The notes under the pieces: generated by a model | What the model saw: the letters and a program-made list of their open reading frames with translations, nothing else | Told to the model about the DNA's origin: nothing | Databases searched by the model: none | In this document: positions 25,561-33,830 of the stretch, one piece after another | How the letters are laid out: each line of letters begins with the position of its first letter | Numbering within the stretch: position 1 is the first letter of the stretch | Made by a program: the position numbers and the translations under genes | Source: Paenibacillus sp. LHD-38 | GTDB taxonomy: Bacteria > Bacillota > Bacilli > Paenibacillales > Paenibacillaceae | Length of the DNA stretch: 64,000 bases | Direction of reading: 5' to 3' | Assembly: GCF_031157315.1 (NCBI RefSeq) | Contig: NZ_JAVIFU010000012.1 | Location: 117,958-181,957, forward strand

Positions 25561-26976
25561 ATGTTAAACGTTAACATTGTAAGACGTCTGCGTTCGATCG
25601 TCGGAGCAACCTATTATAGAGACGATATGGAAGCATTGGTCGCACATTCCTATGATGGCACACCGATGCTGCAGGCTCTGCCTGACGGAGTTATTTACCC
25701 CGTTTCTACGCATCAGATTGCTGAGATTATGACTATATTATCTGAAGAAAAAATACCGCTTGTGACCCGCGGGTCAGGTTCGAACTTATGTGGTGGTACA
25801 GTCCCGGTACAGGGCGGAATTGTGATGGTCATGCATCGGATGAACCAGATTATTGATGTCGATTTAGAAAATCTCACTGCGACTGTTCAAACTGGATTAA
25901 TAACGGCCGAATTTACCGCTCATGTCGAATCATTGGGTTTGTTTTATCCACCTGATCCCAGCAGTATGCGTATTTCTACAATTGGGGGCAATATCGCAGA
26001 ATGTTCCGGCGGTCTTCGAGGATTAAAATATGGAACAACAAAAGAATATGTCATTGGTCTTAAAGCGGTATTGCCGAACGGAAGCATCATCCGTACCGGG
26101 GGAAAGCTAATGAAGGATGTAGCTGGCTACGACTTAACCAAATTGTTAGTCGGATCGGAGGGAACGCTTGCGGTTATAACAGAAGCAACGCTTAAACTCA
26201 TTCCTCCTCCAAAAGCCAAAAAGACGATGCTCGCGATGTACCGTGATCTCTATGGTGCAGCACGTACGGTGTCCAAAATTATTGAAGATAGAATTATTCC
26301 AGCGACGCTGGAGTTTATGGATAATTCGACAATTCGAGTCGTCGATGATTTCGCTAAGTTAGGGCTGCCGCATGACATGGAAGCCATTTTATTGATTGAA
26401 CAGGACGGAGATCCTGAGACCGTTGAGCGCGACATCGAGCGGATTAGAGAGATTTGTATGCTTGAGCAGGCTGACCGAGTTGAAGTGGCGGCGAACCGTG
26501 AGGAAGCGGAGAAGCTGTTAATGGCTCGGAGGAGTGCATTTACCGCTTTGGCTCGGCTAAGACCCACGACAATACTCGAAGATGCAACAGTACCTCGGTC
26601 CAAAATTGCCGACATGGTGCTTAGGATCAATGAAATTGCGCAGAAATACCAGGTTACAATTGCCACTTTCGGCCATGCAGGTGACGGTAATCTTCATCCT
26701 ACGGCCATGACAGATGCAAGGGATACGGAAGAGATACATCGAGTAGAATTGGCCTTTGCTGAAATTTTTGAGGCTGCTATCGAGTTAGGAGGCACGATAA
26801 CCGGAGAACATGGCGTGGGAATTGTAAAGGCACCTTATCTCGAATGGAAGGTTGGTACGGCAGGCATGGAAGTTATGCGCGGTATCAAAGAGGTATTTGA
26901 TCCTCACCATATTCTGAACCCTGGAAAAATATTTGCCAAAGAAACGAAAAAAAGGGTGGTTCTGCAGCATGGCTAA
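25561..26976 (+). CDS. glcD: FAD-linked glycolate/2-hydroxy acid oxidase subunit
   Basis: A 471-residue FAD-binding (PCMH-type) oxidase of the GlcD family. The FAD site reads VTRGSGSNLCGGTVPVQGG, followed by GGNIAECSGGLRGLKYG and KDVAGYDLTKLLVGSEGTL. The C-terminal cap shows TFGHAGDGNLHPT and TITGEHGVGIVKAPYL. It oxidises glycolate (or D-lactate-type acids) and passes electrons to the iron-sulfur partner encoded next, whose start overlaps this stop. GGAGGGAATG precedes the ATG. Right after an RLP/DUF1537 pair this is informative, because OiaT-type cleavage releases glycolate, which GlcDF would oxidise to glyoxylate (inference). Confidence 0.88.
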   Translation: MLNVNIVRRLRSIVGATYYRDDMEALVAHSYDGTPMLQALPDGVIYPVSTHQIAEIMTILSEEKIPLVTRGSGSNLCGGTVPVQGGIVMVMHRMNQIIDVDLENLTATVQTGLITAEFTAHVESLGLFYPPDPSSMRISTIGGNIAECSGGLRGLKYGTTKEYVIGLKAVLPNGSIIRTGGKLMKDVAGYDLTKLLVGSEGTLAVITEATLKLIPPPKAKKTMLAMYRDLYGAARTVSKIIEDRIIPATLEFMDNSTIRVVDDFAKLGLPHDMEAILLIEQDGDPETVERDIERIREICMLEQADRVEVAANREEAEKLLMARRSAFTALARLRPTTILEDATVPRSKIADMVLRINEIAQKYQVTIATFGHAGDGNLHPTAMTDARDTEEIHRVELAFAEIFEAAIELGGTITGEHGVGIVKAPYLEWKVGTAGMEVMRGIKEVFDPHHILNPGKIFAKETKKRVVLQHG

Positions 26977-28336
26977 CGCTGATGATATGACCAAGCCTAA
27001 TATCGAACACAGTAATCCACTGTCACATACACTTCTGAAAAAGATGGATTATAATCAATTAACGAACTGCATGCGTTGCGGGTTCTGTCTTCCGGCTTGT
27101 CCAACTTTCCGGGAAACAGGCGTAGAATCAGAATCACCGCGTGGTCGTATTGCGCTTATGAAAGCGGTTGTTGATGGGCTGATGGAGCCGGATGACAGAT
27201 TCAAGGAACAAATGAATCACTGCCTTGGCTGCAGGGCATGTGAACCGGCTTGTCCTGCGGATGTGAAATATGGACAGCTCATTGAACAAGCTCGTGATGC
27301 CATTGAGGACCATAATGATCATAGTCTTCCCGTTAAAGGTATTCGTAAATTATTATTTAACCGAGTTTTTCCGCATCGAAACCGATTGAAATGGCTGGGG
27401 CGTTCCTTGCATTTTTATCAGAAATCGGGATTGCGGCGTGCGGCTAGAGGAACTGGTATGATGCGGTTATTCCCTGACTACTTGCGAGAGATGGAAGGGA
27501 TTTTGCCAGAGGCAACCGCCTATGGAGTAGTCGAGCAATTGGGAAACTTCTATCCAGCCAAAGGAGAAGCGATAGCAAGAGTAGCTCTATTCAGGGGTTG
27601 TATCATGGATGTTTTGTTCGCCGGAACGAATGTGAATTCAGTGGAATTATTGTCAGAAGCAGGATTCGATGTGCTTATACCTAAGACTCAGGTCTGCTGC
27701 GGAGCGCTGCATGCACATAGCGGAGAGATGGATTCCGCGCGAGAGCTGGCTAAGAAAAATATTGCAGTCTTCAAGGAGACAGGCGTTGACTATATCGTTT
27801 CGAATGCTGGTGGCTGCGGAGCGCTGCTGATGGAATATGACCATTTGCTTAATAAAGATGAGAACTGGCGTGAGGACTCAAGCTGGTTTGCATCGCGCGT
27901 GGTCGATATCAGCCATCTTGTGATGGAAAAGGGACGAATTCCAACTTTTACCGAGAATCTTGTGAATAACAAAGAAGAGAAAATTCGAATTACGTATCAA
28001 GATTCCTGTCATCTTCGCAATGTAATGAAGAGTTCAGCGGCCCCAAGGCAATTGATGAAGCAGGTAACAAACGTGGAATTCATTGAGATGAAAGAAGCGG
28101 ATCGCTGCTGCGGTTCTGCAGGTATATATAATGTTACTCAGCCAGTAATGGCGGGGCAACTATTGGAGCATAAGATGGTACTTGCTAAGCATACACAGGC
28201 TCGATATATGCTGACAAGCAATCCTGGTTGTTTACTCCAAATGAAGCTTGGAATTGAGAAGCATAAGCCCGATGAAAAGATGGAGGCTATGCATATCGTC
28301 GATTTTTTGCATGAGAGAATGGTTAAGTCCGAGTAA
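26969..28336 (+). CDS. glcF: iron-sulfur subunit of glycolate oxidase (CCG-domain)
   Basis: A 455-residue GlcF-like protein. Two 4Fe-4S motifs stand near the N-terminus: CMRCGFCLPACP and CLGCRACEPACP. Two cysteine-rich CCG domains follow (VCCGALHAHSG, NAGGCGALLMEYDH; DSCHLRN, RCCGSAGIYNV, NPGCLLQMKLG), which bind a non-cubane cluster or haem-linked partner in heterodisulfide-reductase-like complexes. It works with GlcD to move electrons to the quinone pool or another acceptor. The ATG at 26969 overlaps the glcD stop; an upstream in-frame start at 26933 is less likely. No GlcE-like third subunit is present. Confidence 0.88.
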   Translation: MANADDMTKPNIEHSNPLSHTLLKKMDYNQLTNCMRCGFCLPACPTFRETGVESESPRGRIALMKAVVDGLMEPDDRFKEQMNHCLGCRACEPACPADVKYGQLIEQARDAIEDHNDHSLPVKGIRKLLFNRVFPHRNRLKWLGRSLHFYQKSGLRRAARGTGMMRLFPDYLREMEGILPEATAYGVVEQLGNFYPAKGEAIARVALFRGCIMDVLFAGTNVNSVELLSEAGFDVLIPKTQVCCGALHAHSGEMDSARELAKKNIAVFKETGVDYIVSNAGGCGALLMEYDHLLNKDENWREDSSWFASRVVDISHLVMEKGRIPTFTENLVNNKEEKIRITYQDSCHLRNVMKSSAAPRQLMKQVTNVEFIEMKEADRCCGSAGIYNVTQPVMAGQLLEHKMVLAKHTQARYMLTSNPGCLLQMKLGIEKHKPDEKMEAMHIVDFLHERMVKSE

Positions 28337-28370
28337 AGTCATTCATCTATAAATCTCAAGTATAGAAGGA

Positions 28371-28454
28371 TCATCATGGAGGAGCCGTATGCGATGACCG
28401 CATGTCCGGATCTGGGAGAAGCCTATGCGCACGCGCATAGGCTTACTCGATTTT
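28371..28454 (+). mobile_element. 3' tail of a group II (class C-like) intron, domains V-VI remnant
   Basis: GAGCCGTATGCGATGA at 28382-28397 is identical to the 5' strand of bacterial group II domain V. The 3' strand, CCGCATGTCCGGATC, is close to the usual CGCACGTACGGTTC but short by about three bases, so the domain is degenerate (31 instead of 34 bases). It is followed by a perfect 12-bp hairpin (28419-28444, AAGCCTATGCGC and its complement), which fits domain VI, and by TTACTCGATTT, like common intron 3' ends. No reverse-transcriptase frame lies upstream. I read it as a truncated intron tail sitting after glcF; the hairpin may now serve as terminator. Confidence 0.6.
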
Positions 28455-28645
28455 CATGTTAAAACCATTTTTGTCCCTAGCGAGCTATGTCGAAAGTGAG
28501 CCGGCCGCTTTTGAGACAGCCCCACGCTTTTTACATATACAGTAATTGTTTTGCAGGGCTCACTCTCGCGTGTCATTATGTTTGCCAAATCAGTTTCGCA
28601 AAATGGATCGAATGTCCCGTTATCCATGGACTCTTTCAAAAATCC

Positions 28646-28699
28646 CCTATAAAGACGGTTGAACTAGCCTATATACGGAAGCCTGAAACCGTGTAAAGT
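28646..28699 (+). promoter_or_regulatory. CCTATA-type activator-dependent promoter 1
   Basis: Direct repeats CCTATAAA (28646) and CCTATATA (28668) are 22 bp apart. The -10 box TAAAGT lies at 28694, 26 bases after the start of the second repeat, which therefore overlaps the -35 position. This is the layout of AraC-family activators. The block GAAACCGTGTAAAGTG is also shared with the promoter at 50074. Transcription would begin near 28706, upstream of the GH106-like gene. Between the intron tail (28454) and this promoter I see no gene. Confidence 0.7.
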
Positions 28700-28805
28700 G
28701 GTTGTCAAACGAGCTTCCGGAGAAGTCTGCGAAACTGCAGAACCGAATTCAATATATCGGTTGAACCGGGAAAAGATGAGCAATAGGAGAGGAGAGGATA
28801 AACAC

Positions 28806-31800
28806 ATGGTTTTGGGCTTGGCACATATGCGAGATCGTTTTACGGAGCCGGAGCCGGATCCGCATTACGGACCGGTGCCGTTCTGGTGGTGGAGCGGCGA
28901 AGAAGTAACGGAAGAGAGAGTAAGGTGGCAGCTTCAGAAGTTTCGGGAGGGAGGCCTTCGCAACATCGGCATTATCCATCTGGCGCCGACCGGCCCGCAA
29001 TACGGTTCCTGCGGGGATCTTCCCGTCTACATGAGCGAGGAATGGTGGACATTGTTCGAGGTCGCGCTGCGGGAAGCCGAGCGGCTGGGGATGAGGTTGT
29101 GGTTCTACGATCAAATCGGGTTCTCTGGCGCTAACGAGCTTGCGCGACTCGTGGCGGAGAAGCCGGAATATGCCGGATACCAGCTGCGCAGGTACCCGCT
29201 GCCGGAGGAATTGCCTTCTGGCTCGCAACTCTTGCTGGAGACGGGCGAATACCGTTATGCCGCCGTACGTCAAGGCTTTAACTGGCTTGATCCGCGGGCG
29301 TCGGCTGCTATGCTAGACCGGATACACGGCGAGCTCGAAAGGCGCTTTCAAGGCGACCTGGGCCGTACGATCGCAGGCAGCTTCCAAGACGAGCTTCCAC
29401 CGCTGCCGCTATGGTCGCCGGATGTTCCGGTCATTTATGGCGAACGTCACGGCGAGAATTTGATTGATGCTCTTCCGGCGATGTTCGACAATATTCCCGG
29501 AGCTGCCGACGTCCGGCGCCGCGTCTATGCGATCGCGGCGGAGCTTGCCGAACGAGCGTTTTTCATTCCTCTAGGCGACTGGCACCGGAAATACGGCATG
29601 CTGATCGGATGCGACCAAGCCGGACCGGCGCGCAGGGTTGACGTTCACGGCGCGCAGCGGTTATATCTCGATTATTTCCGGACTCACCGCTGGTACAACT
29701 CGCCCGGAGCGGATATGGACGGGGATTCGAAAGCCCATTCCTCTATCGTCCATCTGAACGGCGGATCCCGCGTATGGCTGGAGGCTTTTCATTCCAGCGG
29801 CTGGGGCGGAACGATCGAGGAAACGATGCACTGGCTGGTCCCGTGGCTGCAGTCGGGGGTGACGCTGTTCAGTCCTCACGCCGTATATTATTCCACCCGC
29901 GGCGGCTGGTGGGAATGGGCGCCGCCGGATACGGGCTGGCGTCAGCCATACTTTGAGCACTACGGCGTATTCGCGGACACGGTCAGCCGGGTATGCCGCT
30001 TGCTGAGCGAAGGGAATCACGTGGCTGACATTGCCGTTCATTATCCTTCTTACGCTGCGGTAGGCTATCTGTCGCTTGACGATGTAAAGCCTTTCGAGCA
30101 TCCGATGGCAGCTTCTAACCGCGACCCTAATGAGCGAATTACGCAGCTGCGGAAGGCGTACTTGAGCATAGCTGGAACCATTCACAGGAAGGATACCGAA
30201 GCGTATTCCGGCTCTCTTCGCAAACGTAAGCTCGACTTCGATATCGTGGACGACTCCGTTCTCGAAAGAAGCGACGTCCGGGACGGAAGACTGGAAATTG
30301 CGGGCGAACATTTCAAGGTGCTGGTACTTTGCGGGACCACTTTAATGAACGAGCCTGCTTTTTCGAAAGCGCAGGCCATGGCGAAGCAGGGCGGGCTGGT
30401 CGTCGGGGTGGATGTGCCGGAGGAAGAGCGCAGCTCGCTTCCGGGCGCCGTGTTTGTCAGCTCGGCGGAGGAAGCAGCTGAGCTCATCGACCAAAAGCTG
30501 GAGAAACGGGTGGAAGGCCCCGGCTTGTCGCTTCATCGGCGAACGGACGAGGCGGACATCTTCCTCCTGCTGCCAGAGAATGGCACGCTGCTTCGGATGC
30601 ACGAGCCGGCGGGTGAGTCCGCTCGGCCTCTTACGGCAGCTGCTTATCGCCTTCGAACAGCAGGCGTTCCGGAGCTATGGGATCCGGTAAGCGGCCGGAC
30701 CGAGCCCGTCGCTTATAAGCGCGAAGGAGATTGGATTTCCCTTGAGGCGAGCTTCGACCATTGGCCGGCCGCGTTAATCGTATGCCCCGAGGCGTCCGCT
30801 ATGAATCCGGGCAACCGAGCGGCGGACGAGTTTTCTGAGGCTGCCCCGGCCGTGGGCTTCCGGAACGGGGTCGTTCCTTCCGTGACAGTCCCGACCTTGG
30901 GGAGAGCGCGCTTCCCTGCAAATCTGGTCGCATGGACGACAAGCAGAGGAGAGAACCGGACGCTAGACAATTGGCGCGTCCGGATCGAGGCGACGCTGGA
31001 CAACCGGTACGGCGACTTCGACCTGCACAACGACCAGCGCGGTCTTATGCCTCCCGAGCGGCGCATGATGCTAATCCGTACGGAGCAGCCTGGCGAAGAC
31101 GGGGTGGCGGAAGGCTGGCATATGCCAGAGCTTTCCGAAGCAGGCTGGGAAGATCGGCTGTGGAGCGAATCAGCTTACTGGCATGTCCATAAGGGGGAGT
31201 CCTTCGATCCGAAAAAGGCGCAGCCTCTCGTCTACAGCACGGTGTTCGGCGATTTGGCATTCCGTTCCTGGGCTGGGCGGATGGGCCGCGTGCCGCGAAG
31301 ATATTTGCATCTTGGCCAAGCTTCCAAGGGTGAGTTCGTATGGGCCGTCACGAACGCCGTTGCCGCGAAAGAAGGGCGCTACTGGATAAGGGCGGAAAGC
31401 AATGCCGAGCTAATAGGCTGGATCAACGGGAATGCCGTCGAATGGAGCGGAGGCCCTGAGGAGAAAACGGCATGGGCCTGGCTGAAAGAAGGCCCGAATA
31501 CGGTCGTGCTGCGCGCGGAAGCCAGATCGAACGGGATGCTGCGTGCCGGAATCGAAATAAACGAAAACGCTGGGGAGCCGCTGCCGAAATGGCTTTTCGC
31601 CGGGCGGCCAAATCCCGAATCTTGCTTGCGAATGAAGCTGGCGGCTCCTGCGGATCGCCCGGTGAACCGCGTCCGCGTCGTATTCGCCGCGCGAGGGAGG
31701 GCAGTGCTGCAGGTGAACGGCGTCTCCATTACAGAGCACGGAGACTTCAATCCGTATATTCGTCAGGGACAGGAAGAAGTCGATATTACGGCTTATTGGC

Positions 31801-32753
31801 GCGAAGGCATGAACGAAATCAAGTTCCTGCTGCCAGAAGGCAAAGGCGAAGTGTTCGCGGACGGAAGAATCGAGCTGCATGACGGCGGAGTGATCCCGTT
31901 CTGCACAGGTCCAGGCTGGCTGGATGAACAAGGTCATGCTTCGCTTGTCCTTCATGCGGGGGTGCTGCAGTTCGCCGAGACGGAGTCATTATGGATAAAT
32001 GACCGACCTCATCCTCTTCCCGGCGTCGGCTGGCTTATGCCCGGCTCGGTACCGGAGAAGCCGCCTGTCCCTTTCGTTTCGGATGTTGACGCGATCGGCC
32101 GGCCGGTCTGGCTCAGGTTCCCGCTGCCTGCCGGCGCGTATCGGCTGCGCCTGGAGACAAAGGGCCGGGTGCGCTTATGGATCGGAGGAGAAGAAGTGCC
32201 ATTTGCAGGAGGCGGATCCGTATTCACTGCGCAGGATGCAGGAACGATGGCCGTCGTACGGATTGAACCGGACGGCGCAATGACGGAAGCCGCTGTCTTG
32301 AGCGCGCCTGTGCGGTTCGAGACAGTCCCTCACCGCGGGGAGCTCGGCGACTGGCGGACGGCACTTCATCTGCCTCATCACAGCGGAGCTGTGGAATACG
32401 AGACGAAGCTGGAGTTCAAGGAGGAAAGCGCGGTTACGCTGGATCTGGGCCATGTCAGAGGGACCGCGGAAGTCTGGGTGGACGGCGCTCCGGTTGGCGT
32501 CCGCGTATGGCGCCCTTACCGTTATGCGATAGGGACGCTGTCAGCAGGCTCGCACATGCTGCGTATACGCGTAACGAATACGCTTGGCACGCATTACGAG
32601 CACGGTCGTCCGACCAGTCTCGTCGGCGCGAATCCGGCCGTCACTTATTGGGACAAGACCCATCGGCCGGAATGGCAGGCTTCTTTTCCGACAGGAGGTT
32701 TGTATGGTCCCGTGCGCGCATCGATCACACAACCGGGGGATGATGGAAATTGA
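28806..32753 (+). CDS. GH106-like alpha-L-rhamnosidase, very large
   Basis: A 1315-residue cytoplasmic glycosidase. The N-terminal region has the GH106-type opening GPVPFWWWSGEEVTEERVRW and GGLRNIGIIH, followed by SEEWWTLFEVALREAERLGM and LWFYDQIGFSGANE. Further on are a galactose-binding-like beta-sandwich domains region (about 700-1300), ending with a segment GHVRGTAEVWVDGAPVGVRV typical of C-terminal carbohydrate-binding modules. GH106 enzymes release alpha-L-rhamnose from rhamnogalacturonans. The ATG at 28806 is chosen because AGGAGAGGAGAGG is just upstream; the longer frame from 28698 would start inside the promoter. It is first in a run of GH genes and overlaps the next by four bases. 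Confidence 0.75.
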   Translation: MVLGLAHMRDRFTEPEPDPHYGPVPFWWWSGEEVTEERVRWQLQKFREGGLRNIGIIHLAPTGPQYGSCGDLPVYMSEEWWTLFEVALREAERLGMRLWFYDQIGFSGANELARLVAEKPEYAGYQLRRYPLPEELPSGSQLLLETGEYRYAAVRQGFNWLDPRASAAMLDRIHGELERRFQGDLGRTIAGSFQDELPPLPLWSPDVPVIYGERHGENLIDALPAMFDNIPGAADVRRRVYAIAAELAERAFFIPLGDWHRKYGMLIGCDQAGPARRVDVHGAQRLYLDYFRTHRWYNSPGADMDGDSKAHSSIVHLNGGSRVWLEAFHSSGWGGTIEETMHWLVPWLQSGVTLFSPHAVYYSTRGGWWEWAPPDTGWRQPYFEHYGVFADTVSRVCRLLSEGNHVADIAVHYPSYAAVGYLSLDDVKPFEHPMAASNRDPNERITQLRKAYLSIAGTIHRKDTEAYSGSLRKRKLDFDIVDDSVLERSDVRDGRLEIAGEHFKVLVLCGTTLMNEPAFSKAQAMAKQGGLVVGVDVPEEERSSLPGAVFVSSAEEAAELIDQKLEKRVEGPGLSLHRRTDEADIFLLLPENGTLLRMHEPAGESARPLTAAAYRLRTAGVPELWDPVSGRTEPVAYKREGDWISLEASFDHWPAALIVCPEASAMNPGNRAADEFSEAAPAVGFRNGVVPSVTVPTLGRARFPANLVAWTTSRGENRTLDNWRVRIEATLDNRYGDFDLHNDQRGLMPPERRMMLIRTEQPGEDGVAEGWHMPELSEAGWEDRLWSESAYWHVHKGESFDPKKAQPLVYSTVFGDLAFRSWAGRMGRVPRRYLHLGQASKGEFVWAVTNAVAAKEGRYWIRAESNAELIGWINGNAVEWSGGPEEKTAWAWLKEGPNTVVLRAEARSNGMLRAGIEINENAGEPLPKWLFAGRPNPESCLRMKLAAPADRPVNRVRVVFAARGRAVLQVNGVSITEHGDFNPYIRQGQEEVDITAYWREGMNEIKFLLPEGKGEVFADGRIELHDGGVIPFCTGPGWLDEQGHASLVLHAGVLQFAETESLWINDRPHPLPGVGWLMPGSVPEKPPVPFVSDVDAIGRPVWLRFPLPAGAYRLRLETKGRVRLWIGGEEVPFAGGGSVFTAQDAGTMAVVRIEPDGAMTEAAVLSAPVRFETVPHRGELGDWRTALHLPHHSGAVEYETKLEFKEESAVTLDLGHVRGTAEVWVDGAPVGVRVWRPYRYAIGTLSAGSHMLRIRVTNTLGTHYEHGRPTSLVGANPAVTYWDKTHRPEWQASFPTGGLYGPVRASITQPGDDGN

Positions 32754-33745
32754 ATATCAATAATTGGCTGACGCCTTATAAATGGAGCAGGCCGGTGCTG
32801 GTCGGCTCCGGCGAGAAAGGCGCTTTCGACTATCATGCAGTCGATTGCCCTTTCGTGTTCCGCCACCATGGCCGTTTCTATATGATGTACGTCGGCTACG
32901 ACGGTACCGGCTATCAGACGGCTCTTGCCGTTAGCGACGATCTGCTAAAATGGGAACCCCAATCGACAATTTTGCGCCGGAACGATGGTTCGGGCTGGGA
33001 TTCAAGGAACGTTGCGGGAACTTGGATTTTGCGGGATAACGAGATGTATGGGCCGGGCACGCTGAAAAAATGGAACGGCAAGTATTGGCTAGCCTATCAT
33101 TCCTATCCGGGAGATGGATACGAGGAAGGCTCCGCCAAAATCGGTCTGGCTTGGACGGAGGACGAAAATTTGCTCGAATGGCATCGCCTGCCTGATCCGA
33201 TCCTGACGCCGGAGGGAGGCGAGGCGTGGGAAAGAGGAGGGCTCTACAAGGAGTGTCTGCTGCAGCACGAAGGGACATTCTATTTGTTTTATAACGCCAA
33301 AAACAAAAACCACGGACGCTGGATCGAGCAGACCGGGCTTGCCACATCGAAGGATTTGAACCATTGGACGCGGCATAAAGATAATCCCGTTATCCGCGTG
33401 ACGCCGGATGCGTGGGACAGCGGGTTTGTCAGCGATCCATGCGTTCTTCGGGACGGAGGCCGCTGGGCAATGTTCTTCTTTGGCTACGACTACAAGAAGG
33501 CGCAGGAGGGAATAGCCTATTCGGGCGATCTTCTGAATTGGACGAAGCATCCCGAGCCGATCATCGCTGTCGGCGAAGAGGGAGACCTTGATGAAGTATA
33601 TGCCCATAAGCCTTCCGTCATCGCGCATAATGGCGTTCTATATCACTTTTATACGGCATGCAGAAAGCCGCAAGAAGGCGATAGGACCTGCAATTTTTTC
33701 CCCGAATACCGGACGATAGCCGTCGCAACATCACAGAAGCTCTGA
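32750..33745 (+). CDS. GH43-like five-bladed beta-propeller glycosidase
   Basis: A 331-residue protein of the GH43/GH32/GH130-like five-bladed propeller group. Repeated blade motifs are visible, such as VFRHHGRFYMMYVGYDG, KWNGKYWLAYHSYPGDG, HEGTFYLFYNAKN and DGGRWAMFFFGYD. Each blade has an Asp or Glu near the centre, but I cannot assign the catalytic trio with certainty. No signal peptide. TTG is the start and overlaps the TGA of the GH106-like gene (TTGA), so the two are translationally coupled. Likely substrates are arabinosyl, galactosyl or related residues of pectin side chains. GH130-like phosphorylase activity is an alternative. Confidence 0.65.
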   Translation: MNINNWLTPYKWSRPVLVGSGEKGAFDYHAVDCPFVFRHHGRFYMMYVGYDGTGYQTALAVSDDLLKWEPQSTILRRNDGSGWDSRNVAGTWILRDNEMYGPGTLKKWNGKYWLAYHSYPGDGYEEGSAKIGLAWTEDENLLEWHRLPDPILTPEGGEAWERGGLYKECLLQHEGTFYLFYNAKNKNHGRWIEQTGLATSKDLNHWTRHKDNPVIRVTPDAWDSGFVSDPCVLRDGGRWAMFFFGYDYKKAQEGIAYSGDLLNWTKHPEPIIAVGEEGDLDEVYAHKPSVIAHNGVLYHFYTACRKPQEGDRTCNFFPEYRTIAVATSQKL

Positions 33746-33830
33746 ACGGGTCCGGTCCAATGCATGTCGGCATTTCCGGCGATTGAGCAATCAGGCTGCC
33801 GCTTCCAAGCGGCAATTAAGGAGGAACACG

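Noticed and set aside
28419..28444. Hairpin after glcF read simply as a terminator
   Set aside because: There is no proper T-run, and the upstream domain V-like sequence explains it better as an intron tail. It may still stop transcription.
28698..28805. Upstream in-frame start of the GH106-like gene
   Set aside because: It would begin inside the promoter's -10 region, before the expected transcript start. The GGAG-rich site before 28806 is better.
29661..30311. Long minus-strand frames opposite the GH genes (here and at 37802, 45562, 51001, 52749, 58037, 59655, 60705)
   Set aside because: They are mirror frames caused by high GC and codon bias in the plus-strand genes. They lack ribosome binding sites and known domains.
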